This document shows positions 32,030 through 41,138 of a stretch of 64,000 bases of DNA, piece by piece. The stretch is from positions 1 to 64,000 of the forward strand of contig NZ_FOKF01000019.1 of NCBI RefSeq assembly GCF_900111995.1, written 5' to 3'. The DNA comes from Collimonas sp. OK607. GTDB lineage: Bacteria > Pseudomonadota > Gammaproteobacteria > Burkholderiales > Burkholderiaceae_D. Position numbers and translations under genes: made by a program. Numbering within the stretch: the first letter of the stretch is position 1; every line of letters starts with the position of its first letter. Below the pieces are notes generated by a model. The model saw only the letters and a list, made by a program, of their open reading frames with translations, was not told the DNA's origin and did not search any database.

Positions 32030-33418
32030 TCAGCTTAGAGTGGCGGATTCAGTGACTTGTCCCGCAGGGATGAACGCAGCATTGGGATCCGTGAATGTAT
32101 TGGTGGCGATGATTACATTCAGAAGACGGTCACCCATTTCGTCTGGAACGTCCATTGGTAAGATGCCGTAACGTGCGGGGGGACTCTTCAACAGGTAGTC
32201 ATGGAGTTTGGGGTTAATATACCGGGAAACGACAATGGGAGCCATGAAGCCAGTACCGCTCGAGAAGTTGATGTACAACTTCTCCATGTCGGGGTCTGCT
32301 CGTGCCTCGTCCAATACGGGCTTCATGTATACATCGAATTTTGTGTCGACGTTGAACCCGGAATAGGACTTATACTCGTCTTGGATTCGTAGGGTCACAC
32401 CCCAATGGTTCGTGTGCGTTTCAGTAGAATTTTGTGGCCAAAGTGCACCACTGGCGTCAATCCCTCCGACATCCGCGTTCCCTGGATAATGTTCAAATCG
32501 TCGTAGAAGGACGATCTTGCCGCGCACATCACGCAAATGTGGTATCGATGTGCCTGTCGAAATCCTGCCTGCATCGGCAAACGGCTGCAGGGTGGGCAGA
32601 ATCAATCTCTCAAGTTTTTCTCTATCGTCATTTTCATCTTTCACAGACATGATTATGCATTCGGACGGGTTCGCAGCCAGAAAATCTGAACACATCTGCA
32701 ATGCCTGGCTGAAGGTCAGATTCAGGTGAACCCCCAGGGGATCCGCCCCGTGACTGAACCAAAGGCTTTGTGTTCCTTCGAAAAAAAGGCCTACGTGAAG
32801 GCGGAAGTCGAGAAATCGGACCCCGCGTTCGAGTTGCTGCTGGATGTCGATCTGTTGACATTGCGCCAGTGACATGTCCGTCAGATACGTTGCCGTGTCA
32901 TGTGTTCCAGGGATCGTTAAGGCGGACAGGAGCTTATTCTCGTTAACATAATGCATCCAGTTCTTGCCGCTATAAGGGTAGATGAATCCATTTTCCTTGT
33001 TATCTTCATTGACGAACCCGAAAGTACCGGGGTGGTCCATGGCCGGAGTGGTGGTAAGCAAATGCACACCAGTTGCATGCTTGTACCATCGAGATAGGTG
33101 AACGGCATCTCGCGGTTTATGGTCCGGTGCGAAGACGTACCCTTCGATCCTCTCAAACACGTACCCCGCTTTCGCCGCGTCTTCGGCCTCATTAGATGTA
33201 TAGAGGTGGAGAAGATACGGCTTCTCTCGCCGATATCGTAGCAGCGGCTTCAAGCCCGGCGCAGGCGAACTGAATATGTATCCAATTGGTGTCAACTCTA
33301 CGTATTCCGGACCGAAGCCTTCAGTATGCGTTGTAGTTGTATAGAAATAGTCGCCGGTAGAATAGTGTTGAAATCGGCGTAACAGTTTCAGATGGGAAAA
33401 CACTTCCTCTGGCAACAT
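32030..33418 (-). CDS. PI-PLC-like phosphodiesterase with N-terminal DUF5648-like domain
   Basis: A 462-residue two-domain protein. Residues about 1-150 contain repeated short aromatic strands (HYSTGDYFYTTT, PYLLHLYTS, GVHLLTTT), like the DUF5648 beta-propeller/lectin-like unit. Residues about 155-440 are a bacterial PI-PLC X domain. Its catalytic His is at 173 (IPGTHDT), followed by DFRLH (Arg206) and second His at 223 (FSHGAD). It would cleave phosphatidylinositol or glycosyl-PI. No signal peptide is evident, so delivery is unclear. A phospholipase as prophage cargo suggests lysogenic conversion or a host-interaction effector. Confidence 0.82.
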   Translation of the reverse strand: MLPEEVFSHLKLLRRFQHYSTGDYFYTTTTHTEGFGPEYVELTPIGYIFSSPAPGLKPLLRYRREKPYLLHLYTSNEAEDAAKAGYVFERIEGYVFAPDHKPRDAVHLSRWYKHATGVHLLTTTPAMDHPGTFGFVNEDNKENGFIYPYSGKNWMHYVNENKLLSALTIPGTHDTATYLTDMSLAQCQQIDIQQQLERGVRFLDFRLHVGLFFEGTQSLWFSHGADPLGVHLNLTFSQALQMCSDFLAANPSECIIMSVKDENDDREKLERLILPTLQPFADAGRISTGTSIPHLRDVRGKIVLLRRFEHYPGNADVGGIDASGALWPQNSTETHTNHWGVTLRIQDEYKSYSGFNVDTKFDVYMKPVLDEARADPDMEKLYINFSSGTGFMAPIVVSRYINPKLHDYLLKSPPARYGILPMDVPDEMGDRLLNVIIATNTFTDPNAAFIPAGQVTESATLS

Positions 33419-33580
33419 GATAGCTTTCTCCTATTGAATGCGAAGGCGGAAATTTCCGCATGGCAATATTAGCAAATTTCGAAGAACTCAGCTTATTCAC
33501 TTGAATAAGCTCGTATGCCATCTCTGCCCTATCGTGGGGTATTCACTTGGAGCTATGCCCCAGGTGATAAGCACGTAGAC

Positions 33581-34387
33581 CTAGAAAAGCTGTGTCATCA
33601 CGTCCGCATTCCAATTGGTAATCACCAGCTCGCGGCTCACGCCTGGCTGTCCATGCGTGCTCCCGATGCTGTATTTGATGTCCAGTCCCATCATCGTAAA
33701 TCCATCAAACACCCTGCGAATGTCGGGATGGTCGTTGATGCTGACCATCACGCGGCCCTTACAGGTCCGCATGAATTCCGCCATCTGCTCGTATTGTTCG
33801 ATCCCAAAATCCACGCCATAGCCCGCCATCTGCCAATACGGCGGATCCAGGTAAAAGAACGTGTGCTCCCGGTCGTAGCGCTTCATGCATTCCAACCAGG
33901 GCAGGTTTTCCACATAGGTACCAGCCAAGCGCAAGCGGGCAGCTCGCAGATTTTCTTCAATCCGGGTCAGATCGATGGCCGGCCCGGTGGTGGCGGTGCC
34001 GAAATTTTGCCCGGCGACCTTGCCGCTGAAGGCGTGCTGCTGTAGGTAGTAAAACCGGGCGGCTCGCTGAATGTCGGTCAATATCTCCGGTCGGGCATCC
34101 TGATGCCATTTGAATAGATCCCGGCTGCTGAACGCCCACTCGAACTGCCGCACGAATTCGGCCATGTGGTGTTGCACGACCCTGTACAGGTTGACCAGTT
34201 CACCGTTAATGTCGTTGATGACCTCGGTGCGTGCTGGCACACGTCGCAGGAAATACAGCGCGGCGCCGCCGCAGAATACCTCGACATAGCATTCATGCGG
34301 CGGGAATAAAGGGATGAGTTTATCGGCCAGGCGGCGTTTGCCACCCATCCAGGGAATGATCGGACTTGCTTGCACGTACTGCTCCAC
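33581..34387 (-). CDS. dam: DNA N6-adenine methyltransferase (D12/Dam class)
   Basis: A 268-residue D12-class enzyme. SAM-binding motif I appears as WMGGKRRLADKL and YVEVFCGGAALYFLRR, the acidic motif as INDINGELVNLY, and the catalytic motif as DPPY in FFYLDPPYWQ. It methylates adenine, probably to protect phage DNA or tune host gene expression; specificity cannot be read. It is preceded by an overlapping com-like gene. Two decayed copies of its 3' end lie to the left, so this locus has been a repeated recombination point. Confidence 0.92.
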   Translation of the reverse strand: MEQYVQASPIIPWMGGKRRLADKLIPLFPPHECYVEVFCGGAALYFLRRVPARTEVINDINGELVNLYRVVQHHMAEFVRQFEWAFSSRDLFKWHQDARPEILTDIQRAARFYYLQQHAFSGKVAGQNFGTATTGPAIDLTRIEENLRAARLRLAGTYVENLPWLECMKRYDREHTFFYLDPPYWQMAGYGVDFGIEQYEQMAEFMRTCKGRVMVSINDHPDIRRVFDGFTMMGLDIKYSIGSTHGQPGVSRELVITNWNADVMTQLF

Positions 34388-34532
34388 TGTCAGATGCTCG
34401 ATGGCATGCTGGTACGGGGCGCGTGGCTCTCAGATGATTTAATGTGCCGCAACGGGGGCATTTTATGGACAGGGTGATGTATTCACCTTGCCCGAGTTTG
34501 CGGGAACAACTTCCACAACGAATATCTTGCAT
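34320..34532 (-). CDS. com: Com-family zinc-finger translational activator
   Basis: A 70-residue Com-like protein: MQDIRCGSCSRKLGQGEYITLSIKCPRCGTLNHLRA, with two CxxC pairs as in Mu Com. In Mu, Com binds the mom mRNA and opens its start codon. Here com overlaps the start of the methyltransferase gene by 68 bases in another frame, so the same coupling to dam is likely. ATG 34532 is chosen because the zinc finger begins right after it. Confidence 0.8.
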   Translation of the reverse strand: MQDIRCGSCSRKLGQGEYITLSIKCPRCGTLNHLRATRPVPACHRASDSGAVRASKSDHSLDGWQTPPGR

Positions 34533-34780
34533 TTGGGTATACCTGCGCGAATATGATAGCCTTCGGCCTACCTGTACAGGTGGCGCGGCCTTGGCCTTGC
34601 TTGCAGCCGTATTCTGCTGGCACGGTGGCGTGGTCAGTGCCTCAATCACTGATTGCGTCGCCGCGTTCTTTTTCCAGACCGGCACTGTAGTACGCCACCT
34701 CGCAACAAAACATCCCTTGGCAGTTGGTAACGCGGATATCAACCCGCTACCAGGTGCGCCGATTCAGGTGACGCGGCAAC

Positions 34781-35455
34781 ATGCAACGCATGACTGCCGA
34801 CTACTCCGACCTGCTGCGTTTAATCCTGAATCTGATTCGATTCGGTACCATTGCCGACATCAATCACGACACCCACCGCGTGCGCGTCAAGGTCGGTGAG
34901 AACGTCACCACATGGCGCCCGTGGATCACGTTACGGGCTGGCGATGCGCAGACCTGGTTTCCACCCTCCATGGGCGAACAAGTCATTGTGCTGTCACCCG
35001 AGGGCGATTTCGCCAATGCTGCGATTCTGCCGGCAATCTATTCCGACAAATTTAAATCGCCGTCCACTAACCCAGCACACCACACCACCCGCTATGTGGA
35101 CGGGACCGTGGTCCAGTACGACAGCGCGGCGCGCACCTTGACGGCGACACTGCAAGATGGCACCAGCGTCACGCTCGCGCCTGGCAAAGTGACCTCGAAC
35201 GCTGAAGACACAGAATGCACCGGCAACCTGCTGGTGCAAAAGAATCTGGTCGTCAACCAGAACCTGACGGTCAACGGTCTTTCGGCTTTAAATTCCGGCA
35301 TGAACGTCCAAGCAGGCAAGACTGGCGGCCCCGCCGCCGTGGTGCAAGGCATCATCCAAGCTACCATGGACGTGGTCGCTGCCGGCATCAGCTTGGTAAA
35401 ACATCCGCACGGCGGCGTAAAGCAGGGCGACGACGACACCGGTGGCCCGAAATGA
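34781..35455 (+). CDS. V: Baseplate spike protein V (P2 gpV)
   Basis: A 224-residue gpV. It has the OB-fold part (FGTIADINHDTHRVRVKVGENVTTWRPWITLRAGDAQTWFPPSMGEQVIVLSPEGDF), beta-helix repeats (NLLVQKNLVVNQNLTVNG) and the iron-binding tip HxH in VKHPHGGVK. It forms the trimeric needle that pierces the outer membrane. First gene of the tail operon after the moron array. An ATG at 34790 is an alternative start. Confidence 0.95.
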   Translation: MQRMTADYSDLLRLILNLIRFGTIADINHDTHRVRVKVGENVTTWRPWITLRAGDAQTWFPPSMGEQVIVLSPEGDFANAAILPAIYSDKFKSPSTNPAHHTTRYVDGTVVQYDSAARTLTATLQDGTSVTLAPGKVTSNAEDTECTGNLLVQKNLVVNQNLTVNGLSALNSGMNVQAGKTGGPAAVVQGIIQATMDVVAAGISLVKHPHGGVKQGDDDTGGPK

Positions 35456-35796
35456 GCGGCATGAATGCCCGTACGGGCCGCGCCATGTCCCGCCTGGCAC
35501 ACATCCGCCAGTCTCTGGCTGACATCCTCACCACGCCTATCGGTTCCCGCGTCATGCGCCGTGCGTATGGATCGGAAGTGCCGGAATTGATCGACCAGCC
35601 CTTGAACGGCGCTACGGTCCTGCGCATCTATGCCGCCACGGCTTACGCTGTGCTGCGCTGGGAGCATCGCATTGCCTTGACCGGCGTCCAACTGCAACGC
35701 GGTGCTGACGGACAGGCCACGTTGATCCTAGACGGCATCACCAATGAGCAGAGCGTCCAATTGGAAGTACCTGTTGGCTCCGGGGCGGCAGGATGA
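35452..35796 (+). CDS. W: Baseplate wedge protein W (P2 gpW, gp25-like)
   Basis: A 114-residue GPW/gp25 protein. ILTTPIGSRVMRRAYGSEVPELID contains the family's TP.GsR...p.fG motif. The start overlaps the V stop by 4 bases and the stop overlaps J. It is a structural baseplate component. Confidence 0.95.
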   Translation: MSGMNARTGRAMSRLAHIRQSLADILTTPIGSRVMRRAYGSEVPELIDQPLNGATVLRIYAATAYAVLRWEHRIALTGVQLQRGADGQATLILDGITNEQSVQLEVPVGSGAAG

Positions 35797-36683
35797 GCGC
35801 CGCTATCGACCTGTCGCAATTGCCTGCGCCAAATGTCATCGAACCACTGGACTACGAGATCATCCTGGCTGCCCACCTGGTTGACCTGGATGCGGAAGGT
35901 GTCGATCTTGACGAGCTGACGGAATCTGACCCGGCGATCAAGGTGGTGCAGTTGAGCGCCTACCGTGAATTGAAGTTGCGCCAGCGCATCAACGAAGCCG
36001 CCCGTGCCCTGATGCTGGCTTACGCGCTCGGCACCGACCTGGATCAGATCGGCGCCAACATGGATGTCCCGCGTTTACAGATCTGGCCGGCAGATCCCGA
36101 CAAGGGAATTGCTGCCGTCATGGAGGCCGATGACGACTACCGCCGGCGCATCCAGCTGGCGCCACAAGGCATGTCCGTCGCGGGTCCAGAAGGCGCCTAT
36201 ATTTTCCATGCCTTAAGTAGCGACGGACGCGTGCGCAACGCGACAGCGACCAGCCCATCACCTGGTCAGGTAGTGGTCACCATCTTGTCGCATGAAGGCG
36301 ACGGCACCCCCTCACAGGAGCTGCTGGATATTGTTGCCGAGCGCATGGCGGAAGATGGCATTCGTCCGCTGACCGACTATGTCCTGATTAACCCTGCGCA
36401 AGTCATCCACTATCAGGTGCATGCCAAGCTGTATAGCTTCTCCGGCCCAGACCCGACGGTGGTGCTAGCCGAAGCGACCAAACGCATGCAGAACTATGCG
36501 AAGGACGCGCACCAGCTGGGTCGCGTGCCTACCCATTCCGGTATCGATGCAGCGGTCCATGTGCCTGGCGTCGAGCGCGTCATCCTGGTTACACCGACCG
36601 AGGATCCAGAAATCTCCAAGCTGGTGGCGTATTACTGCGATGACGTACAGATCGAGTACGCCGGCATTTGGGGCAAGTCATGA
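35793..36683 (+). CDS. J: Baseplate protein J (P2 gpJ)
   Basis: A 296-residue baseplate_J-like protein. It has LSQLPAPNVIEPLDYE, RINEAARALMLAYALGTDLDQIGANMDVPR and DDDYRRRIQLAPQGMSVAGPEGAYIFHALS, all hallmark blocks. It forms the baseplate wedge with W and I. Confidence 0.95.
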   Translation: MSAAIDLSQLPAPNVIEPLDYEIILAAHLVDLDAEGVDLDELTESDPAIKVVQLSAYRELKLRQRINEAARALMLAYALGTDLDQIGANMDVPRLQIWPADPDKGIAAVMEADDDYRRRIQLAPQGMSVAGPEGAYIFHALSSDGRVRNATATSPSPGQVVVTILSHEGDGTPSQELLDIVAERMAEDGIRPLTDYVLINPAQVIHYQVHAKLYSFSGPDPTVVLAEATKRMQNYAKDAHQLGRVPTHSGIDAAVHVPGVERVILVTPTEDPEISKLVAYYCDDVQIEYAGIWGKS

Positions 36684-37234
36684 ACAAGAAAATCAAATCC
36701 CTGTTGCCGCCGAACTCCACGCCGCTGGAGCGGGCGCTAGAAGCGGCTACAGCACGAATCTCCGATGTGCCGGTCCCGCTTCGCACGCTCCACAATCCGG
36801 ACGCCATCGATATTGAACTATTGCCCTGGTTAGCCTGGCACTGGTCGGTCGACAGTTGGAAATCCTATTGGACGGAAGAGGTCAAACGCGCCCGCGTGCG
36901 CAATGCCATGAAGATCCACCGGCAGAAGGGAACCGCCAAGGCGGTCAAGGACGTGGTGGCCGCCTTTGGCGGCGCCATCCTGCTGCGTGAGTGGTGGCAA
37001 AAAACGCCGATGGGCGAGCCGTACACGTTCGACCTGGTGATGACGCTGTCCGGCGCCGGCGGCCAATCCGCGACCGCTGAATTTGTCGACGATGTGATCG
37101 CCGAGGTCAATCGTACGAAATCGATTCGTAGCCATTTTACGTTTACCCAGGGAGTCGAAACGCAAGCCGCGATTGCCGTGGCAGCGACTGCCCGACCTGT
37201 GATTTATGCCCGCTTAAATTTGACTGAAGCCTAA
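36680..37234 (+). CDS. I: Tail protein I (P2 gpI)
   Basis: A 184-residue phage_tail_I protein: LLPPNSTPLERALEAATARISDVPVPLRTLHNPDAIDIELLPWLAWHWSVDSW matches the family N-terminus. Start overlaps J by 4 bases. Baseplate component to which the fibre attaches. Confidence 0.94.
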   Translation: MNKKIKSLLPPNSTPLERALEAATARISDVPVPLRTLHNPDAIDIELLPWLAWHWSVDSWKSYWTEEVKRARVRNAMKIHRQKGTAKAVKDVVAAFGGAILLREWWQKTPMGEPYTFDLVMTLSGAGGQSATAEFVDDVIAEVNRTKSIRSHFTFTQGVETQAAIAVAATARPVIYARLNLTEA

Positions 37235-37238
37235 CCCT

Positions 37239-38780
37239 ATGCCTGGACTCCAAATCATCATCACCAAGGCCGGCCGCGCCGCCTTGGTCAATGCCGAACA
37301 CAACGGTACGGCGCCGCTCAAGATATCGGAGATCGGCATTACTGCAGCCGTCTTTACGGCCAATGAAGACACGACCGCCTTGCCAGGCGAGATAAAACGC
37401 ATCAAGACCATTTCCGGCGAAGTTGTGGCGCCCGATACATTGCACGTCACTATCCGCGACGATGGCACCGACACCTATACGATGCGCGGCATTGGTTATT
37501 GGCTAAGCAATGGCGTCTTGCTGGGCGTCTACAGTCAGCCAGATCCGATTTTACAAAAGTCCACGCAGTCGATGATGCTGCTGGCCGCTGACGTGGTGTT
37601 TGCCAATATCAAAGCCAGCTCCCTAACATTTGGCGATGCCAACTTTACCAATCCGCCGGCAACGGTGGATCGCCAGGGGGTCGTTGAACTTGCAACCGTC
37701 GAAGAAACCAAGGCCGGGAAAGACGCTACGCTGGCGATCACGCCGGCAGGTTTGGTGCCGGCCATGGATCAGGCCATCGCCAATCACAGGGCGGACGCTG
37801 ACCCGCATAAGCAATATTTGACATCGGACCGCGCAAACGCGCTGTATTTCCGCAGGCTCCCGGCATATGCCAGCAGCGACACCGACTGCGACACCTTGCT
37901 GGAAACGGGCGTGCGTGATGTCTCTGTCGCCAATGATCGCGGCATTACAGAAGCAACGCATTTGCCGGCTGGTGGTGACGGCTACGGTAGCTTGCTGACA
38001 TTTAACGGCGGAGGCTTTGTGCGTCAGGTCTATACCGAAGGCGGTGTCACCCAACGCACTTGGGAGCGTTCCGGCTACATAGACCAAACGCCGCCGTTCA
38101 AAGCCCGTGTCTGGAAGCTGCTGTGGGATTCGGTGACGTTTGATCCCGCATCGAAGCAAAACAAGCTTGGCTTTACGCCGGTTCAGCAGGGCGGCGGTAT
38201 TGGGCAGACGAACAACACGGTACGGATGGGCTGGTCAGGCAACGGGCTGAAGGTCACTGTAGATTCCTTAGATCTAGGCACTGTCGTTTTCGGGGACAGA
38301 GCTATGCGTTTGAACTGGAGCGGTTTTGGCGGTCAGCCGTCGTGGCTGTTTGGCGGCAATTCGCCCGACGCCGTCAACGTCTACAACCCCTCCAACTTCA
38401 GCGTCAATTATGCCAACAGCGCCAGCTATGCAACAAATGCCGGCAACGCCGACAAAGTCGGCGGCGTCCCGATGCGATGGGCGGAAAATCCTGGGGTACA
38501 GCCTTACTACTTGTACGGCGTCGTTGCCGGCAATCAGGAGATGACGCTGTTTAGCCGCACCCAGGTTGCAGTCGGCTCTTGCACGAGCGCGATGTATGCC
38601 AATCAGCTATCGGGCCAAGGCTTGTGGCACGGCGGCATCGGGGGCTACATCTTGAACAAGAACCACACCTCCCCCGAGATCGCGGGTGCGTGGGAATTAC
38701 GCGGGCACGCCTACGACTACGGGTCGGGTGGCGACGGCGGTATCGGTACACGAACAGCCTTATGGCAAAGGGTAGCCTAA
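37239..38780 (+). CDS. H: Tail fibre protein (P2 gpH-like)
   Basis: A 513-residue tail-collar fibre protein. The N-terminal about 150 residues (LQIIITKAGRAALVNAEHNGTAPLKISEIGI...MRGIGYWLSNGVLLGVY) are the conserved baseplate-binding part. The centre has VELATVEETKAGKDATLAITPAGL, a common phage tail repeat. The C-terminal part (NYANSASYATNAGNADKVGG ...) carries N/A/S-rich shaft repeats and the receptor-binding tip, which is usually variable. Host range is set here. Confidence 0.9.
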   Translation: MPGLQIIITKAGRAALVNAEHNGTAPLKISEIGITAAVFTANEDTTALPGEIKRIKTISGEVVAPDTLHVTIRDDGTDTYTMRGIGYWLSNGVLLGVYSQPDPILQKSTQSMMLLAADVVFANIKASSLTFGDANFTNPPATVDRQGVVELATVEETKAGKDATLAITPAGLVPAMDQAIANHRADADPHKQYLTSDRANALYFRRLPAYASSDTDCDTLLETGVRDVSVANDRGITEATHLPAGGDGYGSLLTFNGGGFVRQVYTEGGVTQRTWERSGYIDQTPPFKARVWKLLWDSVTFDPASKQNKLGFTPVQQGGGIGQTNNTVRMGWSGNGLKVTVDSLDLGTVVFGDRAMRLNWSGFGGQPSWLFGGNSPDAVNVYNPSNFSVNYANSASYATNAGNADKVGGVPMRWAENPGVQPYYLYGVVAGNQEMTLFSRTQVAVGSCTSAMYANQLSGQGLWHGGIGGYILNKNHTSPEIAGAWELRGHAYDYGSGGDGGIGTRTALWQRVA

Positions 38781-39343
38781 TGGCAAAAATTAAAACAAAG
38801 CAGGCAATCGAACCGGTAGCTGAGAATCCCATCGGGGAGTCAGGAGAGACCACTCAGGTGTTGCCAATCATTATCGATCCGACTCCGATTCCGCCGGCAC
38901 CGCCGAAGTCTGCCAACCCATTTGCCTTTTCCGATATCAAGGACGTCGTCCGGGTGGCGGCCGGTTTTCAGTGCGCAGTGAAATTTAATCACCATGATGA
39001 CTATCTTGCCTATCTGGCTTGCGCCGAGGACGTGGAAGAGCATGGCCGGGCCATCCATGCGGCATGCGTTGCCCGGGCATCGGATGGTGTGCCGGACTAT
39101 TTTCCGACCGATGCCGAACTATTGGAGGCGGTACAGGACCGCGCCAGCCGCGAACTGCGGCGCGCCACTAGCGAAGTGACCAAATACCAGGACCGCGTCG
39201 ATATTGACGACGCCAGCGAAGCCGATATCGCCATGTTACGCGCCTGGAAAACCTACCGCGCCGGCCTCAACCGCCTACCGGACCAGGTGGACTATCCGCA
39301 TCACCTCACGTGGCCAGTCGCACCCGACAGGTCGGCTCTTTAA
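38780..39343 (+). CDS. G: Tail fibre assembly protein (P2 gpG-like)
   Basis: A 187-residue protein. The C-terminal segment (IAMLRAWKTYRAGLNRLPDQVDYPHHLTWPVAP) carries the tail fibre assembly motif L..WK.YR..Ln.l..q..yp....WP. The N-terminal half is Pro-rich and variable. Start overlaps the H stop by one base. It chaperones fibre trimerisation. Confidence 0.85.
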   Translation: MAKIKTKQAIEPVAENPIGESGETTQVLPIIIDPTPIPPAPPKSANPFAFSDIKDVVRVAAGFQCAVKFNHHDDYLAYLACAEDVEEHGRAIHAACVARASDGVPDYFPTDAELLEAVQDRASRELRRATSEVTKYQDRVDIDDASEADIAMLRAWKTYRAGLNRLPDQVDYPHHLTWPVAPDRSAL

Positions 39344-39369
39344 TCCATCACCAATCAACAGGAGGCCAA

Positions 39370-40542
39370 ATGGCAACTGATTACCACCATGGCGTGCGCG
39401 TCATTGAAATTAACGAGGGAACACGCCCAATTCGTACCGTTAGCACCGCCGTCATCGGGCTGGTCGCCACCGCTGAGGATGCCGACCCGCTCACCTTCCC
39501 GCTGGACACACCGGTATTGCTGACCAATGTGATCGCCGCCTTGGGTAAAGCCGGAACGACGGGAACGTTGCGCCGGACGTTGGAAGCCATCGGCGCCCAA
39601 ACCAAGCCATTTACGATTGTGGTGCGCGTAGCCGAAGGTGCCGACGAAGACGAAACCACGTCTAACGTGATTGGCACCACCACCGCCAGCGGCAAATACA
39701 CCGGCATCAAAGCCTTGTTGGCGGCGCAAGGCAAGCTTGGCATCAAGCCGCGGATCCTGGGCGCGCCAGGGTTGGACACCAAGGCAGTGACGAACGCGCT
39801 GGTGAGCGTGGCGCAGCAGTTGCGCGGCTTTGTCTATGCGTCGGCGACCGGTTGCCTGACGAAAGAAGACGCCGTCCTGTATCGCAAGGATTTCGGGCAG
39901 CGCGAGCTGATGCTGATCTGGCCGGATTTCGTCAATTGGAATATCGCCACCAATGCCGAGGCCAGCATCCCAGCTGTCGCCTATGCCTTGGGCCTGCGTG
40001 CCAAGATCGATGAGGAAATCGGTTGGCACAAGACGCTGTCGAACATGCCGGTGAACGGCCCGACCGGCATCTCCAGCGACGTGTTCTGGGATCTGCAAGA
40101 TCCGGCTACCGACGCCGGCTTTCTGAACGGGAAGGAGGTCACGACCTTGATTAACAACGGCGGCTTCCGTTTCTGGGGCTCCCGCACTTGCGAAGTGCCG
40201 GAATTTTTCTTTTTCGAGAACTACACGCGCACCGCCCAGGTGCTGGCCGACACCATCGCCGAGGCGCATTTTACGTATGTCGATAAGCCGTTGCACCCGT
40301 CCCTGGTCAAGGATCTGATTGAAAGCATCAATTCCAAGTTCCGTGAATTGAAGGCGCAAGGCTACATCATCGACGGCAGTGCCTGGTATGACGAAGCATT
40401 CAACAGCAAGGAAACATTGAAGGCCGGCAAGCTGGCAATCGATTACGACTACACACCGGTTCCGCCGCTGGAAAATCTCGTCTTCCAGCAACGCATTACC
40501 GACCGCTACCTGACCGATTTCGCTACCGCCGTCAACGCTTAA
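39370..40542 (+). CDS. FI: Tail sheath protein (P2 gpFI)
   Basis: A 390-residue contractile sheath protein. It begins MATDYHHGVRVIEINEGTRPIRTVSTAVIGLVATAEDAD and ends with LENLVFQQRITDRYLTDFATAVNA, the family C-terminus. GGAGG is upstream of the ATG. Highly conserved length. Confidence 0.96.
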   Translation: MATDYHHGVRVIEINEGTRPIRTVSTAVIGLVATAEDADPLTFPLDTPVLLTNVIAALGKAGTTGTLRRTLEAIGAQTKPFTIVVRVAEGADEDETTSNVIGTTTASGKYTGIKALLAAQGKLGIKPRILGAPGLDTKAVTNALVSVAQQLRGFVYASATGCLTKEDAVLYRKDFGQRELMLIWPDFVNWNIATNAEASIPAVAYALGLRAKIDEEIGWHKTLSNMPVNGPTGISSDVFWDLQDPATDAGFLNGKEVTTLINNGGFRFWGSRTCEVPEFFFFENYTRTAQVLADTIAEAHFTYVDKPLHPSLVKDLIESINSKFRELKAQGYIIDGSAWYDEAFNSKETLKAGKLAIDYDYTPVPPLENLVFQQRITDRYLTDFATAVNA

Positions 40543-40563
40543 CCATTTATAGGAGCCTCCCGC

Positions 40564-41073
40564 ATGGGCATGCCAAAGAAACTCAAGGCCTTTAATCTTT
40601 TCGATAACGGCAATTCGTATCACGGTGAGGTGGACGAAATCACCTTGCCGAAACTCTCCCGCAAGATGGAGGAATACCGCGCCGGCGGCATGACCGGTCC
40701 GGTATCGGTGGATTTCGGCAACGAAGCCATCACACTGGAATGGACTGCCGGCGGCCTCATCCTGGAAGCCTTGCTGCAGTACGGCGCCAGAAGCCACAAC
40801 GCGACGCAGTTGCGCTTTTCCGGTGCGTATGAAAACGACGACGATGGCACCGTGTCCACAGTGGAAATTGTCGTACGTGGCCGCCACAAGGAAATCGACA
40901 TGGGCAACGCCAAGGCCACCGAAGACACCAAACAAAAATATACGACCGCTTGCAGCTACTACAAGCTGACTGTCGATAACCGGACGATTTACGAATTCGA
41001 TTTCATTAATGGCGTCGAGAACATTGGCGGCCAGGATCGTAACGCATCGATCCGACGCGCTATCGGTCTGTAA
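40564..41073 (+). CDS. FII: Major tail tube protein (P2 gpFII)
   Basis: A 169-residue tube protein: GMPKKLKAFNLFDNGNSYHGEVDEITLPKLSRKMEEYRAGGM is the family N-terminus. It forms the inner tube inside the sheath. AGGAG precedes the ATG. Confidence 0.96.
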   Translation: MGMPKKLKAFNLFDNGNSYHGEVDEITLPKLSRKMEEYRAGGMTGPVSVDFGNEAITLEWTAGGLILEALLQYGARSHNATQLRFSGAYENDDDGTVSTVEIVVRGRHKEIDMGNAKATEDTKQKYTTACSYYKLTVDNRTIYEFDFINGVENIGGQDRNASIRRAIGL

Positions 41074-41138
41074 GCAAGATCACGAACAACCCTAACCCCT
41101 TTCTTTTTTTACTTGTACAACCCTGACTTCACACTCTT

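Noticed and set aside
39355-40935. 526-residue open frame on the - strand
   Set aside because: Antisense to the tail sheath and tube genes, which are unmistakable; His/Gly/Arg-rich shadow.
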